Positions 1 through 9,108 are shown, counted from the stretch's first letter. The stretch: DNA of 64,000 nt from Chitinophaga eiseniae (GCF_012641265.1 NZ_JABAHZ010000001.1:1807446-1871445), one strand, 5' to 3'. Notes: generated from the letters alone by a model not told the origin. Program-made: numbers and translations.

Positions 1-297
1 GCGTTGGAGCCACTGGACGGCATCGCTGCCATGCAGCATCGTTATCCGCATAAAAACACGGTGAAGATGACAGCCGGTCCGGGCAGCCTGTGTAAAGCCC
101 TGGGCATCGATGCTGCACTCAACGGCGAGCAGCTAACCGGTAATCGTATCTGGATAGAAAATGCCCCTGCTATTGCCGACGCACAGATCCTGGCCGGCAC
201 CCGCGTGGGCGTACAGTATGCCGGCGCAGATGCACTGCTGCCCTATCGCTTCTCCATAAAAGATAATAAATGGGTAAGTAAAGGAAAAGGATTGTAA
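1..297 (+). CDS. mpg: DNA-3-methyladenine glycosylase, C-terminal part (5' end outside window)
   Basis: The frame is open from base 1 and ends at a TAA at 295-297, so only about the last 98 residues are present. The segment GPGSLCKALGI followed by LNGEQLTG and IWIENAP matches the C-terminal half of the AAG/MPG family of monofunctional alkyladenine glycosylases, which remove 3-methyladenine and other damaged purines from DNA. The family catalytic glutamate and nucleotide-flipping residues lie in the missing part, so activity cannot be judged. A TTG at 4 could be read as a start but is internal to the family alignment. Confidence 0.85.
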   Translation, partial: ALEPLDGIAAMQHRYPHKNTVKMTAGPGSLCKALGIDAALNGEQLTGNRIWIENAPAIADAQILAGTRVGVQYAGADALLPYRFSIKDNKWVSKGKGL

Positions 298-358
298 TTG
301 ATCATGATCTTCCATTAAAAATGTTTCTCTACATTTGGATCCCAATATTTCTTTCACC

Positions 359-1285
359 ATGCGTTTTACTCTATTATTACTGGCCCTACTCTGCTACGGC
401 GTATCTACACCTGCCCAATCGCTTTATATTAAAACATTCGGGAAGCCCGACAGTACTCCCCTCATTTTCATTCACGGCGGCCCTGCCGGCAGTGCGGTAC
501 ATTTTGAAGCCACCACTGCGCAAAAGCTGGCAGACAAAGGGTTCTACGTCATTGTATACGACCGTCGGGGAGAATGCAGATCAGTGGATGCCAACGCAGC
601 GCTGACCTATGAAGAAGCATTTACTGATCTGAACAACATTTACCGGCAATATAAGCTGACAAAAGCCAACCTGGTGGGGTTCAGCTTTGGGGGACTGGTA
701 ACGACGCTGTTTGCCGAGAAATATCCTGAAAAAGTGCAGGCAATTGTATTGTGCAGCGCCTTGTTTGCACAGCAGGCCACTTACAACCATATCCTGGATA
801 CTGTGACGCGCATTTACCAGCAAAAACCAGATACCGCTAAACTGAGGGAAGTAGCCCTGATAAAACAATTAGATAAAAAGTCGGCACGCTACCGGAGCGA
901 ATGTTTCAGGTTAGCCAGTGAAAACGGTTTTTTCCGGGTAGCCCATCCGGATATCGAGGCACTGGAAATTTCCCGGGCTTATGACAGCAGCGCTTTAAAA
1001 CAAACAGATGTCCGCAATAAAAATGCGCCCGAGCGCTTCTATAAAAACGAAACACGCGTGAATATTGATGTACAGCCCGTGCTAGCGGAATTGATCTGGG
1101 AAAAACATATCCCGGTTTATGGCATATACGGTAAGGTGGATGGTATATTTTCAACTGGCATGCTCCATCACCTGGAAGCGTTACTGGGAACAAAAAATTT
1201 CAGGTACGTGGATAACAGCTCGCATTACCTGTATGCCGATCAACAAACGGTATTCCTGGATAACGTAACACGTTGGCTAAAGTAA
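359..1285 (+). CDS. Secreted alpha/beta hydrolase, proline iminopeptidase-like
   Basis: A 308-residue protein beginning with a hydrophobic signal peptide (MRFTLLLLALLCYG, cleavage near TPAQ-S). The fold markers of an alpha/beta hydrolase are visible: an HGGP oxyanion-hole motif at 39-42, a DRRGECRS strand/turn at 68-75, the nucleophile elbow GFSFGG with Ser109, and a late histidine in DNSSHYLYAD. HGGP plus a DxRG turn is typical of the proline iminopeptidase-like S33 group, but substrate cannot be read from sequence. The ATG at 359 is preferred to an in-frame TTG at 335 because it places the signal peptide at the terminus. A strong bidirectional terminator follows. Confidence 0.8.
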   Translation: MRFTLLLLALLCYGVSTPAQSLYIKTFGKPDSTPLIFIHGGPAGSAVHFEATTAQKLADKGFYVIVYDRRGECRSVDANAALTYEEAFTDLNNIYRQYKLTKANLVGFSFGGLVTTLFAEKYPEKVQAIVLCSALFAQQATYNHILDTVTRIYQQKPDTAKLREVALIKQLDKKSARYRSECFRLASENGFFRVAHPDIEALEISRAYDSSALKQTDVRNKNAPERFYKNETRVNIDVQPVLAELIWEKHIPVYGIYGKVDGIFSTGMLHHLEALLGTKNFRYVDNSSHYLYADQQTVFLDNVTRWLK

Positions 1286-1300
1286 GTATCGTATTTAAAA

Positions 1301-1340
1301 AAATCCCTCCTCCGCCTTTAGCGGAGGAGGGATTTTTCTT
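1301..1340. terminator. Bidirectional intrinsic terminator, 15-bp perfect stem
   Basis: Arms 1301-1315 and 1321-1335 are exact reverse complements around a 5-nt loop, with T-rich flanks on both sides. It lies between the convergent hydrolase (stop at 1285) and DoxX gene (stop at 1354) and can serve both. Confidence 0.9.
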
Positions 1341-1353
1341 ATCACTCATATCT

Positions 1354-1731
1354 TTATTGGATCATTGGCTTATAACGTTCCCTGTTGTCATAGATCACCC
1401 AAAGGTTGATCAGCAACATGGGTAAGGCAATCGTTAACCCGGAGGGTATGTAAGTAAGATTGGTTAACACCACTCCTACCATTACCGGCAGGATGATGAT
1501 AGCACCCAGTGCCCTTGTTTTAGGGATGATAAAAAGTAAACCTCCCACTATTTCAATGGTGCCTACCAGTGGCATCAGCCAGGATATTTCCATGAAAGCG
1601 CCCATGGCCTTCATCATGGTAGGTGGCATGTCTTTGGGTGGTGGCATGTAGTTAAGGAATTTATTCAGCCCTGCGTTTATAAACATGAGACCAAACAGCA
1701 GGCTCAATACAAATAGAATTTTGTTTTTCAT
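1354..1731 (-). CDS. DoxX family membrane protein
   Basis: A 125-residue protein with four hydrophobic segments (roughly residues 3-22, 43-63, 68-85 and 90-110) and the N-terminal LLFGLMFINAGLNKF pattern of the DoxX/DoxD-like family. It is an inner-membrane protein; relatives are linked to quinone or thiol redox chemistry and detoxification, but no specific role can be assigned. The ATG at 1731 is chosen over an upstream in-frame TTG at 1749, which would put seven polar residues before the first membrane segment. It lies 24 bp downstream of the glycosidase gene on the same strand and may be co-transcribed with it. Confidence 0.8.
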   Translation of the reverse strand: MKNKILFVLSLLFGLMFINAGLNKFLNYMPPPKDMPPTMMKAMGAFMEISWLMPLVGTIEIVGGLLFIIPKTRALGAIIILPVMVGVVLTNLTYIPSGLTIALPMLLINLWVIYDNRERYKPMIQ

Positions 1732-1755
1732 AGTGGTAGTTTTGGACAAAGATAT

Positions 1756-3747
1756 CTAATCCCTTAATACAATATTCAGTGTGCTTTTGCCGTCCCAATT
1801 TTTTTCCGTGACAACTTTTCCTTTATTCGTCACCGTTACCTTTAATTGTTTGCCGGCGCGCTTTACCACGATATCCATATCGGCCTCAAACGCCCGGATA
1901 TGGCGCAATGCCATGTTATTCCAGGCAGCAGGTAACCGTGGGCACATATCAAAACTCCGGAGTCCTGTTGGCACGATACCAAAAAGTCCTTCCGTGATCA
2001 CCCGGCAGTACAACGCACTTTCGGCGGAGAGGTGGCGCTGATCGCCTTCCGGCCAGGCTTCTACCGGGTAAGGTACATGCTCACCAAGCAAACGCTGACG
2101 GGTATAGTAAGCCAGGTATTTCAGGGTAGTGTCGGTAGCGCCGGCGAAGAAGAGTCCCCGGAAAGCGTAGAGTGTAGACCGGTCCCAGAAGGTATGATCG
2201 CCGGCAGCGGTGAGGATACCGTTGTGCGTCCACAGGTAGGGCGACAGTAATGCCTTCATCGTGGCATCTTTCCGTTCATTGATCCCCATCACCAGTGGTA
2301 AGCAGATCCAGGATCGCAGCACCGTATTTTCTTCGTAGTAGCGATAGGTATCGAATCCCTGTACATTATGTCCGAAAAATTGTTCAATGGCTTTACTCAG
2401 CTGTTGTGCCCGTTGATGATACAGGGCAGCAGTATCCTTACTCCCCAAAGCAGTGGCCAGGCTCGCAGCGCTCTGGTAGGCGCCGTAAGCCAGCGCATTG
2501 GTAGAGAGATTGGCTTTCCCGGCCGGAAACCGTCCTTCGAGTTCGTCGGCATCGGAGGTAATAATGCCATCGGCTGTTTTATGTCGCTCCAGGTACTCCA
2601 GGCACCAGTTAATGAGCGGGTATAACTGCCTGGCCAATGCCGTATCGCCGGCTGCCAGTGCAAACCGGGAGGCGCCATAGGCAATCATGGCCTGGTCACC
2701 GCGATCGCCGGCGCCGTTCCAGTACCCATCTCCTTCCGCAATAATGGAACTCGGTATGGGTTTATATGCGTCGTTCATGTATCCGGCAAAGAGGCGAAAA
2801 CTATTCACGGCTGATTCATTGCCATTCAAATTACCCAGGAAGGGAAAGAAAGGGTTGGCATATTCTGCCTGGTCGTTGGCCCAGATAGCCGCATAATAGG
2901 CGCCTCCGCCGGGGCCATGCATCAGTCCTCCCCGGGTATCGTAAATGCTTTCGGCAGCCCGTATTTTAGCGAAAGCAAATCCACGGTTAAGCGTATCGTT
3001 GGGTGTTTCCAGCACCAGCGATTGTGTGAGTTGATGAATAAAAGCGGTGCGCTTTGCCAATTCATATTCCGGGGAGATGTAGCGGGGCAATTCATTCGCC
3101 TTACGGGCGGTATAGATCACCGCGAAGCTATGCTTCTCCCCCGGCGCCAGTATAAAGCTTCCGTGGCCGCTTGCGCGGGATTCGATGATATACTCACCAT
3201 AAACGCCCTTGTCAGCCGCCGTATGGCGGGTGGTCTGCAAACTGTCGATCTCAATGCGGCAAGGGCGATTGTTATTGTTGGTCAGCTCCCGCAGCTGTAT
3301 AAACCCGGCTTTATCAGTAGATGGAAATAGTATATCCGTTACTGTTACCCCTGTATTGGTACGGGAATGTACCTGCAATAACCCTTTCAGGTAGCAATCT
3401 GCCGGTATCATTTTCAACGGTACGCCGTCGGCCTTCACAGGTGGCAGCTCGCTGCCATCGAAATCTGTTTTCAGGCTGGCATGTGTATTATTGGGAATAG
3501 TGCGCAACATGGGGAATACCAGCTGCTTCTTCAGCAACAATTCCTGTTGTTCATTTTGTCCGTAGGTAATGATAGCGGAGAGCTGCAGTCCGCTCATTTC
3601 AAGATGGTCGGTATGTGCGGGCCCCGGCGCTGCCGTCCAGCGGATGCCACCGTCTGACACCAGCCCCCAGCGGGGCGTTTGCGCCAATGCAAATTGGATC
3701 GAGGCTAACCAGCAGCCTATCGCCAGGCATCGTTTCAATATATTCAT
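1756..3747 (-). CDS. Secreted (alpha/alpha)6-barrel (six-hairpin) glycosidase-like protein
   Basis: A 663-residue protein with a type I signal peptide (cleavage near FALA-Q). The N-terminal third is beta-rich, like the sandwich domain that precedes the catalytic barrel in several six-hairpin glycosidases. The central and C-terminal parts show helical-hairpin repeats with aromatic and acidic motifs such as YYAAIWANDQAEYANPFF, AEGDGYWNGAGDRGDQAM and DADELEGRFPAG. This resembles the glycogen-debranching/GH-type six-hairpin superfamily. No GH family number or substrate is claimed. No SusC/SusD pair is adjacent; a DoxX gene follows closely. Confidence 0.7.
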   Translation of the reverse strand: MNILKRCLAIGCWLASIQFALAQTPRWGLVSDGGIRWTAAPGPAHTDHLEMSGLQLSAIITYGQNEQQELLLKKQLVFPMLRTIPNNTHASLKTDFDGSELPPVKADGVPLKMIPADCYLKGLLQVHSRTNTGVTVTDILFPSTDKAGFIQLRELTNNNNRPCRIEIDSLQTTRHTAADKGVYGEYIIESRASGHGSFILAPGEKHSFAVIYTARKANELPRYISPEYELAKRTAFIHQLTQSLVLETPNDTLNRGFAFAKIRAAESIYDTRGGLMHGPGGGAYYAAIWANDQAEYANPFFPFLGNLNGNESAVNSFRLFAGYMNDAYKPIPSSIIAEGDGYWNGAGDRGDQAMIAYGASRFALAAGDTALARQLYPLINWCLEYLERHKTADGIITSDADELEGRFPAGKANLSTNALAYGAYQSAASLATALGSKDTAALYHQRAQQLSKAIEQFFGHNVQGFDTYRYYEENTVLRSWICLPLVMGINERKDATMKALLSPYLWTHNGILTAAGDHTFWDRSTLYAFRGLFFAGATDTTLKYLAYYTRQRLLGEHVPYPVEAWPEGDQRHLSAESALYCRVITEGLFGIVPTGLRSFDMCPRLPAAWNNMALRHIRAFEADMDIVVKRAGKQLKVTVTNKGKVVTEKNWDGKSTLNIVLRD

Positions 3748-4029
3748 ATATTAACAGTTTTTCACCGTAAAAACCGACAACGGATAAAATATTCATGCTC
3801 CCTTCCCCGGGGTACCGGGCGGGAGTTGTCGGCAAAATGTGGTAGCATCCGGCAACGGGAATTCAACGTGGCAGATTACTTTTTTGTTCTTGTCCTATAA
3901 CACCGTTCACAGCTAGTTATCCAGGTAGCGTGGGGGCGAAATTAGCAGATAGAAAAGTAAAAAACTTGCAGATATTATCTTCTTCTTCAAAGATATTGAC
4001 TGTTAGCGGTCAAAATAAGCATCTCCTTT

Positions 4030-4659
4030 TTAAGGTTGTTTATGGGTCGAGTCTTTTTGCACCGATATCCGGTAATCGTTGGGCGTAATGCCTTTTACGC
4101 CCCTGGGCTTTTTGTGGGTGGGTAATACGTAGATAGAATCAAAAATCCGTTCCTGCGGCCGGTTATCCTTTACGGCAGGCGAATCTACCGGAATAGCGGG
4201 TACCGGCTGCAGATGGATGGAATCTACCGGCGGTTGTTGAGGCAACCGATCGATCACGGATATACTGTCTTTTTTCATCACCGGTGGAAGCGGCAGTACG
4301 GTGCTTTTTCCTGGCGGGGAGTACAGGGATGAACTGTCGGCCGGGGCTGCGGGTACTGGTGCAGTTTTTTCCGGTACAGCCGTTGGGGGCACTGTTTTAT
4401 CTGCCGATGACTGGCTGTGTATATACCACCAGATGGCCCCGATGAGCAGGGCAACGCCGGCGATGATGAACCAGCCTTTTGTGTTTATTTTAAATGGTTG
4501 AACAGGTTTAAATGGTTGAACAGGATTTTCCTTAGGCGTATCCACTACGGCATCCAATTGCATGTCAATGCTGGCCCAGATGCTGTCCGCCATATCTGGC
4601 ACAGGCATCTCTTCCAGCTTTGCTGCTATTAATTTCTCGTATGGTGTGGTGTTATTCAC
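4030..4659 (-). CDS. Putative anti-sigma factor, single-pass membrane protein with Pro-rich exterior
   Basis: A 209-residue protein with a short N-terminal cytoplasmic part (about 1-60), one transmembrane helix (GWFIIAGVALLIGAIWWYI, about 62-80) and a low-complexity periplasmic tail rich in Pro, Ser and Asp. Its GTG start shares one base with the stop codon of the upstream ECF sigma gene (TAG/GTG at 4657-4661), which suggests translational coupling. Genes with this layout directly after an ECF sigma factor are usually anti-sigma factors; no zinc-binding or FecR motif is visible, so the assignment rests on position and topology. Confidence 0.6.
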   Translation of the reverse strand: MNNTTPYEKLIAAKLEEMPVPDMADSIWASIDMQLDAVVDTPKENPVQPFKPVQPFKINTKGWFIIAGVALLIGAIWWYIHSQSSADKTVPPTAVPEKTAPVPAAPADSSSLYSPPGKSTVLPLPPVMKKDSISVIDRLPQQPPVDSIHLQPVPAIPVDSPAVKDNRPQERIFDSIYVLPTHKKPRGVKGITPNDYRISVQKDSTHKQP

Positions 4660-5192
4660 TAATTTTTAATCGCTGTTATTTTCTGTTGAAGAATTTTCCT
4701 TGCCTCACTCAGGTGCCATTTGCTGGTCCCTTCACTAATGCCCAGCTGCCCGCCAATTTCTTTATGCGTGTAGCCGTCGATGGCGTATAGCACAAATACT
4801 GCGTGGGTGGCGGGCGGCAGCTGTCTCACCAATTCGAGGATAGCTGCCGCATCTGTTTTCTCAATAATATCATTATTCACCACCGGTTCTTCTACAGTGT
4901 CCAGTTCCAGGCTGGTAAACCGGCTCCGCTGCTTGATATGGTCCAGTGATTCATTGATAATGATCCTCTTCAGCCAGCCATGAAAATTCCCTTTGGTATC
5001 GTCGAATGTATGAATGCTCCGGAACATCTTTACGAATGCCTGCGCCAGGATATCTGCGGCCTCATGTGTGTCGGCAGCATAGCGCATAGCAATAGCCATC
5101 GCAAAGCCATAGAACTGCCGGTACAGCTGTTCCTGCGCTTTCCTGTTGCCACTGCGGCATTCGATGATGATATGATGTAACTCTTGTTCCAG
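4659..5192 (-). CDS. ECF-type RNA polymerase sigma factor; start codon uncertain
   Basis: The protein carries sigma region 2 (AFVKMFRSIHTFDDTKGNFHG followed by WLKRIIINESLDHIK) and region 4 (LPPATHAVFVLYAIDGYTHKEI, then LGISEGTSKWHLSEARKIL), typical of ECF sigma-70 factors. The first ATG is at 5099, but the homologous frame clearly continues upstream (HHIIIECRSGNRKAQEQLYR then QFYGFA) to an in-frame TAG at 5196-5198. No ATG, GTG or TTG occurs in that extension; CTG at 5190-5192 gives the best N-terminus (177 residues). Starting at 5099 would remove the first helix of region 2. It overlaps the putative anti-sigma gene by one base. Confidence 0.85.
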   Translation of the reverse strand: MEQELHHIIIECRSGNRKAQEQLYRQFYGFAMAIAMRYAADTHEAADILAQAFVKMFRSIHTFDDTKGNFHGWLKRIIINESLDHIKQRSRFTSLELDTVEEPVVNNDIIEKTDAAAILELVRQLPPATHAVFVLYAIDGYTHKEIGGQLGISEGTSKWHLSEARKILQQKITAIKN

Positions 5193-5244
5193 GAACTATT
5201 GAATCGTTTAATACTGATACCTCACTTTTCCGGATCGGCTGTCA

Positions 5245-6069
5245 TTACCACTTAGCGTCGTGAACTTTTCGTGCAAACAGGGCTGTTCCGATGGCACTGA
5301 TATTTAATTTTTCTGCCGGCTCCAGCTCATTGTAAAACCAGATATTGCGGTCGATCATATCTACAATAGCCACTACGCCGTCGCTATTGCTCAGCTCATA
5401 GCCAGATAGTAGTTTAAAAGGCAGCTTGCCGGTTTTCCCGTTACTTAATTCGGTTTTCCGGATACTCAACGGGTTAATATAGATCGTATCCTTTCCATTG
5501 GTGGCCAGCCCGCTGTCCTCCTGCTTTGCGTAGGCGAATGGGTTTGGGTCATGTTCTGCTTCCCTGTCGTAAATATTCGTCACCATCAACTCCCAGTTTT
5601 TGTGACCTGGCACATTGCCGGTACCGATAATGGCGGAGAAAACGTACTGATAGTGCTGTAATTGTTCAAAACTACTAAAGTAACCGGTTTCTTTAATTAA
5701 CTGGTACTCCAGTTTCTTGGTCACCTGCATCTCGTTAGCATATACTTCCAGGGTATTCTTCCCGTCTGTTATAGTGTAACGGAACTTGGCTTTCTCCTTC
5801 TCTACGGTTTCATTTTTCTGTATACCATATTTATTTAATATCAGGTTCTGTAGAAAAAAGGCACGACCGCCCCAGCCGGGGTAGCTTACATGCACCCCTC
5901 TTGTAATTTTCGATGTACTGATATTGGCGAACGACATCTTATTACCCCTTGCGCCATCAACGTGTTGCATGGTAGCCTGCTGTTTAAAAGCATCGGGGAT
6001 GGCTAATTTCATAGAAGTGCCACATCCCATCAGGCAGGCGATTCCCATCATTAATACTGCATTTCTCAT
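5245..6069 (-). CDS. Hypothetical lipoprotein
   Basis: A 274-residue protein with a lipoprotein signal peptide (MRNAVLMMGIACLMGC, acylated Cys16). I do not recognise the family. The mature part is mixed alpha/beta with few cysteines and contains stretches such as YPGWGGRAFFLQNLILNKYG and GKDTIYINPLSIRK. It lies upstream of the sigma/anti-sigma pair on the same strand but is separated from the sigma frame by about 50 bp. No function is assigned. Confidence 0.7.
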   Translation of the reverse strand: MRNAVLMMGIACLMGCGTSMKLAIPDAFKQQATMQHVDGARGNKMSFANISTSKITRGVHVSYPGWGGRAFFLQNLILNKYGIQKNETVEKEKAKFRYTITDGKNTLEVYANEMQVTKKLEYQLIKETGYFSSFEQLQHYQYVFSAIIGTGNVPGHKNWELMVTNIYDREAEHDPNPFAYAKQEDSGLATNGKDTIYINPLSIRKTELSNGKTGKLPFKLLSGYELSNSDGVVAIVDMIDRNIWFYNELEPAEKLNISAIGTALFARKVHDAKW

Positions 6070-6180
6070 TTTACTTTGAATATCATCGGTTATTTACGCT
6101 TTGTTTCCCGGAGATCGAATGTATTCATATTATTGATAATCATCAAATAACAGTCCTATATCCCCCTCTTTCATCACTAA

Positions 6181-6188
6181 TACCTTTG
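6181..6188 (+). promoter_or_regulatory. Possible Bacteroidota -7 promoter box
   Basis: TACCTTTG fits the TAnnTTTG -7 consensus of Bacteroidota housekeeping promoters. No convincing -33 TTTG occurs 19-21 bp upstream, so the call is weak. It would give the lipocalin-like gene a leader of about 115 nt. Confidence 0.3.
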
Positions 6189-6308
6189 TTTTTAGGCAAA
6201 GGTTGGGTAACTGGCAAAAAAAATATTTTTTATTTTTTCCCAACCATTTGGCTCCCGGAGGAGGTACTACTATCAAACAATAGTTTTTCACCTACTCAAA
6301 CAATATGT

Positions 6309-6758
6309 ATGAAGACAATTACAATGAAATGGACCTTAATGGTATTAGTAGCAGGCAGTTTACTTTTTTCCTGCAAGAAAGAAAAAAGCAGTGACCCCGC
6401 TCCCACCTGCAGCGTGACCATGGCAAATCTCTCCGGCAGCTATAAACTCACCTCCCTGCAGTATAAGTCGAGCGCTAGCGCCACACCAATAGAAGAAACG
6501 GACTTCATGGAGCCTTGTGAAAAAGATGATATCATTATCCTGAAAAGCGATGGCACCTATGATTTTAAAGACCAGGGTACGGTTTGCACCCCTTCCGGCG
6601 ATGAACATGGTACCTGGACTTTAAAAGGAAATACGTTAACGAGTAATGGGAAATTAAATGGTACCGTAACGAGCTTCGATTGTAAAACGATGGTGTATGT
6701 GACGGAAAATGTTTTGGTACAGGGGGATAAGTATACTTTTACGATGGTAAAACAGTAG
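6309..6758 (+). CDS. Lipocalin-like lipoprotein
   Basis: A 149-residue protein with a lipoprotein signal (LVLVAGSLLFSC pattern, lipobox LLFSC) followed by a Lys/Glu-rich spacer and a small beta-rich domain. The N-terminal LSGSYKLTSLQY strand, the KSDGTYDFKDQG turn and the HGTWTLKGNTLTS strand are characteristic of the lipocalin-like proteins abundant in Bacteroidota. Four mature-domain cysteines may form disulfides. The ATG at 6309 puts the signal peptide at the start; an alternative ATG at 6324 would also work. The surface role is unknown. Confidence 0.75.
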   Translation: MKTITMKWTLMVLVAGSLLFSCKKEKSSDPAPTCSVTMANLSGSYKLTSLQYKSSASATPIEETDFMEPCEKDDIIILKSDGTYDFKDQGTVCTPSGDEHGTWTLKGNTLTSNGKLNGTVTSFDCKTMVYVTENVLVQGDKYTFTMVKQ

Positions 6759-6801
6759 ATATAAAAGGCCTTGCTGCGCCAGCAGCAAGGCCTTTTATAT
6801 C
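6758..6801. terminator. Bidirectional terminator, 20-bp perfect stem
   Basis: Arms 6758-6777 and 6782-6801 are exact reverse complements with a 4-nt loop (GCCA). It starts on the last base of the lipocalin-like gene stop codon and ends two bases before the stop of the convergent gene at 6804, so it terminates both transcripts. Confidence 0.9.
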
Positions 6802-6803
6802 TT

Positions 6804-7277
6804 TTATTTTATCTCGTTGATAGCTATCTGCAGCACATTAACCTCGGTTAAACTGCCCCACTTACCCGCCTGTAAAAATTCTGTTCCTGCGCTTATAAAC
6901 GCTTTCCGATCCTGCCAACGGCCCAGATTAAGCCGGTTAAGCATCATATAATTGAATTTTGCGAGCGGTTCCGATTCATCGGACGTAAACATCCCAAAGC
7001 TTATAACGTGTTCCCTACGTTCAATAACCTGCCCATCTATCCAACATTTCCGGTTTTCCGGCTTTAATGCTTCCCCACACTTGTTTCTATGCAACAGTGC
7101 CAGGGCGCCATGAGGATGACTATGAAGACAGTCGACATGCACACCGCTGTCGCTGAACATAAACAGTATATCTTTCGCATTACCGGTAAATGGGAGAAAA
7201 CCCATGTAGGGCTTTCCTTTATCTAAGACCTGGCTGCATATAGGGCAGGTACTCTTACCTTCAAAGATGATGGCCAT
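6804..7277 (-). CDS. Hypothetical Cys/His-rich protein, possible zinc-binding N-terminus
   Basis: A 157-residue cytosolic protein without signal peptide or membrane segment. The N-terminal half has CPIC at 11-14, then HVDCLHSHPHG, NKCGE and RKCW, a spacing of cysteines and histidines that suggests a zinc-ribbon-like fold. The C-terminal half is featureless. I do not recognise the family. It stands alone between two terminators, with the OmpA gene on the same strand about 140 bp upstream of its downstream terminator partner. Confidence 0.6.
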   Translation of the reverse strand: MAIIFEGKSTCPICSQVLDKGKPYMGFLPFTGNAKDILFMFSDSGVHVDCLHSHPHGALALLHRNKCGEALKPENRKCWIDGQVIERREHVISFGMFTSDESEPLAKFNYMMLNRLNLGRWQDRKAFISAGTEFLQAGKWGSLTEVNVLQIAINEIK

Positions 7278-7365
7278 TGTGATATCTTTTTCTTCTTAAA
7301 TATCCTGAGAATAAGCTCACCCACCAAATCATGTATCTGCCATCGCGGCTTTTATTATTAGCCTA

Positions 7366-7396
7366 GATAAAAAAAGCAGCCCACCTGGGGCTGCTT
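7366..7396 (-). terminator. Intrinsic terminator of the ompA-like gene
   Basis: On the minus strand a 9-bp stem (arms 7388-7396 and 7374-7382) is followed by a run of seven T. It lies 22 bp beyond the stop codon of the OmpA gene. Confidence 0.85.
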
Positions 7397-7417
7397 CCAT
7401 ATTGAAATAAAAACGAC

Positions 7418-8818
7418 TTAGTACAAAGTAAACTCTACACGTCTGTTTTGCTGACGGCCAGCCGCTGTTTTGTTAGAAGCAATCGGCTGCGTAGATCCGT
7501 AACCGGTAGCTTCGATCCTTGAAGCGTTAGCGCCTTTAGATACCAGGTAGGCTTTGATAGCCTCGGCACGTTCTTTAGACAAACGCATGTTGGTAGTAGC
7601 AGAACCGGTGTTATCGGTATGACCTGCCAGTTTCAGGCTGAAGTTTTTCTCTACCAGTAAGCTGGCTACCTTATCCAGGCTGGCAAAGGAAGTAGGTCTG
7701 ATCGTTGCTTTACCCAGGTCGAATTCCAGGTTATCGATCGCATCTTTCACTACTTTCTTATCTGCTTCTGTTACGATGATTTTCTCCTTTATCACCTGTA
7801 CAGGAGTGGGCAGCGGACAACCGGCGCCATCTACCTTAGTACCGGCAGGCGTATTCGGGCATTTATCCAGGAAATCAGGTACCCCATCGCCATCGGAATC
7901 TGTTTTCATATCGGCAATTTCCTGCTTCAATCCTGCGATGGCAGCTTTATTCTGGGCATCGCTTGCTTCCAGTGAGTTTTTCAGGGCCGCATTTTTATCC
8001 CATAAATCCATAGCTACCTGCGCAGCCGGATTTACTACGGCCAATTGTGGCTTCTTCTTGCTGCCAAGCGCAAATTCCACCCCTAAACGTGCAGTAGAAA
8101 ATTTATCTTTATTACCGCTGTTTACGCCATCAAATACCTTACTGTTTACAAAATTCACATTGTAACCCAGGTCGATATTTACGCCACGCGCCACATTAAA
8201 TTTAGCGCCGACGCCCACCGGGATATATAATTCACGATGTGTTTTGCTGCCATCGGAATTTAATACCGCAGTATGTGTACCATCAGTAGCAATAGCCGTT
8301 GGTTTAAAAGCGATAGCACCCGCACCGGCTGATACATATGGTATGATGTAACTCTGTTTATTAATCCAGTTGATGCTACCCAGGCTAAACACTCCACTCA
8401 CGGAAGCAGCCCAGTCGATATCGGTTGTAAATTCGTTGATACCTCCTGTAGCTACAGGTGTACCGGCTATATTGGTTAATGCCTGGGATGCTTTGGTGGT
8501 ACCTTTCACCTGCCCTCTCAGGAAGTCGGCCTGCAGGCCGAAGTTGTGAAAGATCTGCTTTTTAACATAAGCGCCGTACACCAAACCAGTATTCTTTAAG
8601 TCAAAGTTGTTGAAGTAATAAGGACCACCAAACGGGCCGAATGCTCCGGAGCCACCGCCCCATGCACCTACAGACCAGGTGCGGTAATCTCTTACACCAT
8701 TAAACGGGGTTACACGGTCAACTTTATGGGTGCTATCCTGTGCAAATGCTGTTCCTGTCAATGCTAAAGCTGAAGAAGCCATCAAAAGCGACTTCCTGAA
8801 TTTTGTAAACGTCGTCAT
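7418..8818 (-). CDS. OmpA family outer-membrane protein with TSP type-3 linker
   Basis: A 466-residue protein with a signal peptide (ending TAFA-Q), a beta-barrel-like N-terminal region to about residue 250, a short helical stretch, a thrombospondin type-3 calcium-binding segment starting at about 307 (DSDGDGVPDFLDKCP) and a C-terminal OmpA/MotB peptidoglycan-binding domain. The diaminopimelate-binding signature NMRLSKERAEAIKAYL begins near residue 410. It should tether the outer membrane to the peptidoglycan. The gene is monocistronic with its own terminator and a long upstream region containing an inverted repeat. Confidence 0.9.
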   Translation of the reverse strand: MTTFTKFRKSLLMASSALALTGTAFAQDSTHKVDRVTPFNGVRDYRTWSVGAWGGGSGAFGPFGGPYYFNNFDLKNTGLVYGAYVKKQIFHNFGLQADFLRGQVKGTTKASQALTNIAGTPVATGGINEFTTDIDWAASVSGVFSLGSINWINKQSYIIPYVSAGAGAIAFKPTAIATDGTHTAVLNSDGSKTHRELYIPVGVGAKFNVARGVNIDLGYNVNFVNSKVFDGVNSGNKDKFSTARLGVEFALGSKKKPQLAVVNPAAQVAMDLWDKNAALKNSLEASDAQNKAAIAGLKQEIADMKTDSDGDGVPDFLDKCPNTPAGTKVDGAGCPLPTPVQVIKEKIIVTEADKKVVKDAIDNLEFDLGKATIRPTSFASLDKVASLLVEKNFSLKLAGHTDNTGSATTNMRLSKERAEAIKAYLVSKGANASRIEATGYGSTQPIASNKTAAGRQQNRRVEFTLY

Positions 8819-8955
8819 AATAAAATGAATCGGGTTAAATAATAAATCAATTTCACACTACGGCATATAATAGTGGGTTCAACATAACATCGGGTACCTG
8901 AGTTAGAACAGGGGGCACTTTGCAAAGGCTGTGCCAACGTGTTATACAAATGCAT

Positions 8956-9052
8956 TAAAACGGCTATATTTCATACATCGGAAACCCTTTGAAGTCCTTT
9001 ACAGCATTAAGATACAAGCGGGATCATTTTTTTATTTCATATAGCCGTTTTA
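8956..9052. repeat. Widely spaced 14-bp perfect inverted repeat
   Basis: TAAAACGGCTATAT at 8956-8969 is the exact reverse complement of 9039-9052, with 69 bp between the arms. A transcript covering it would form a long hairpin; alternatively the arms are binding sites for a dimeric regulator. It lies 138-234 bp upstream of the OmpA gene start. Confidence 0.6.
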
Positions 9053-9108
9053 TTTAAGTGTAATGGTTACCCTTTGATGATTCATAAGTCATTATATCGG
9101 ATAAAACA

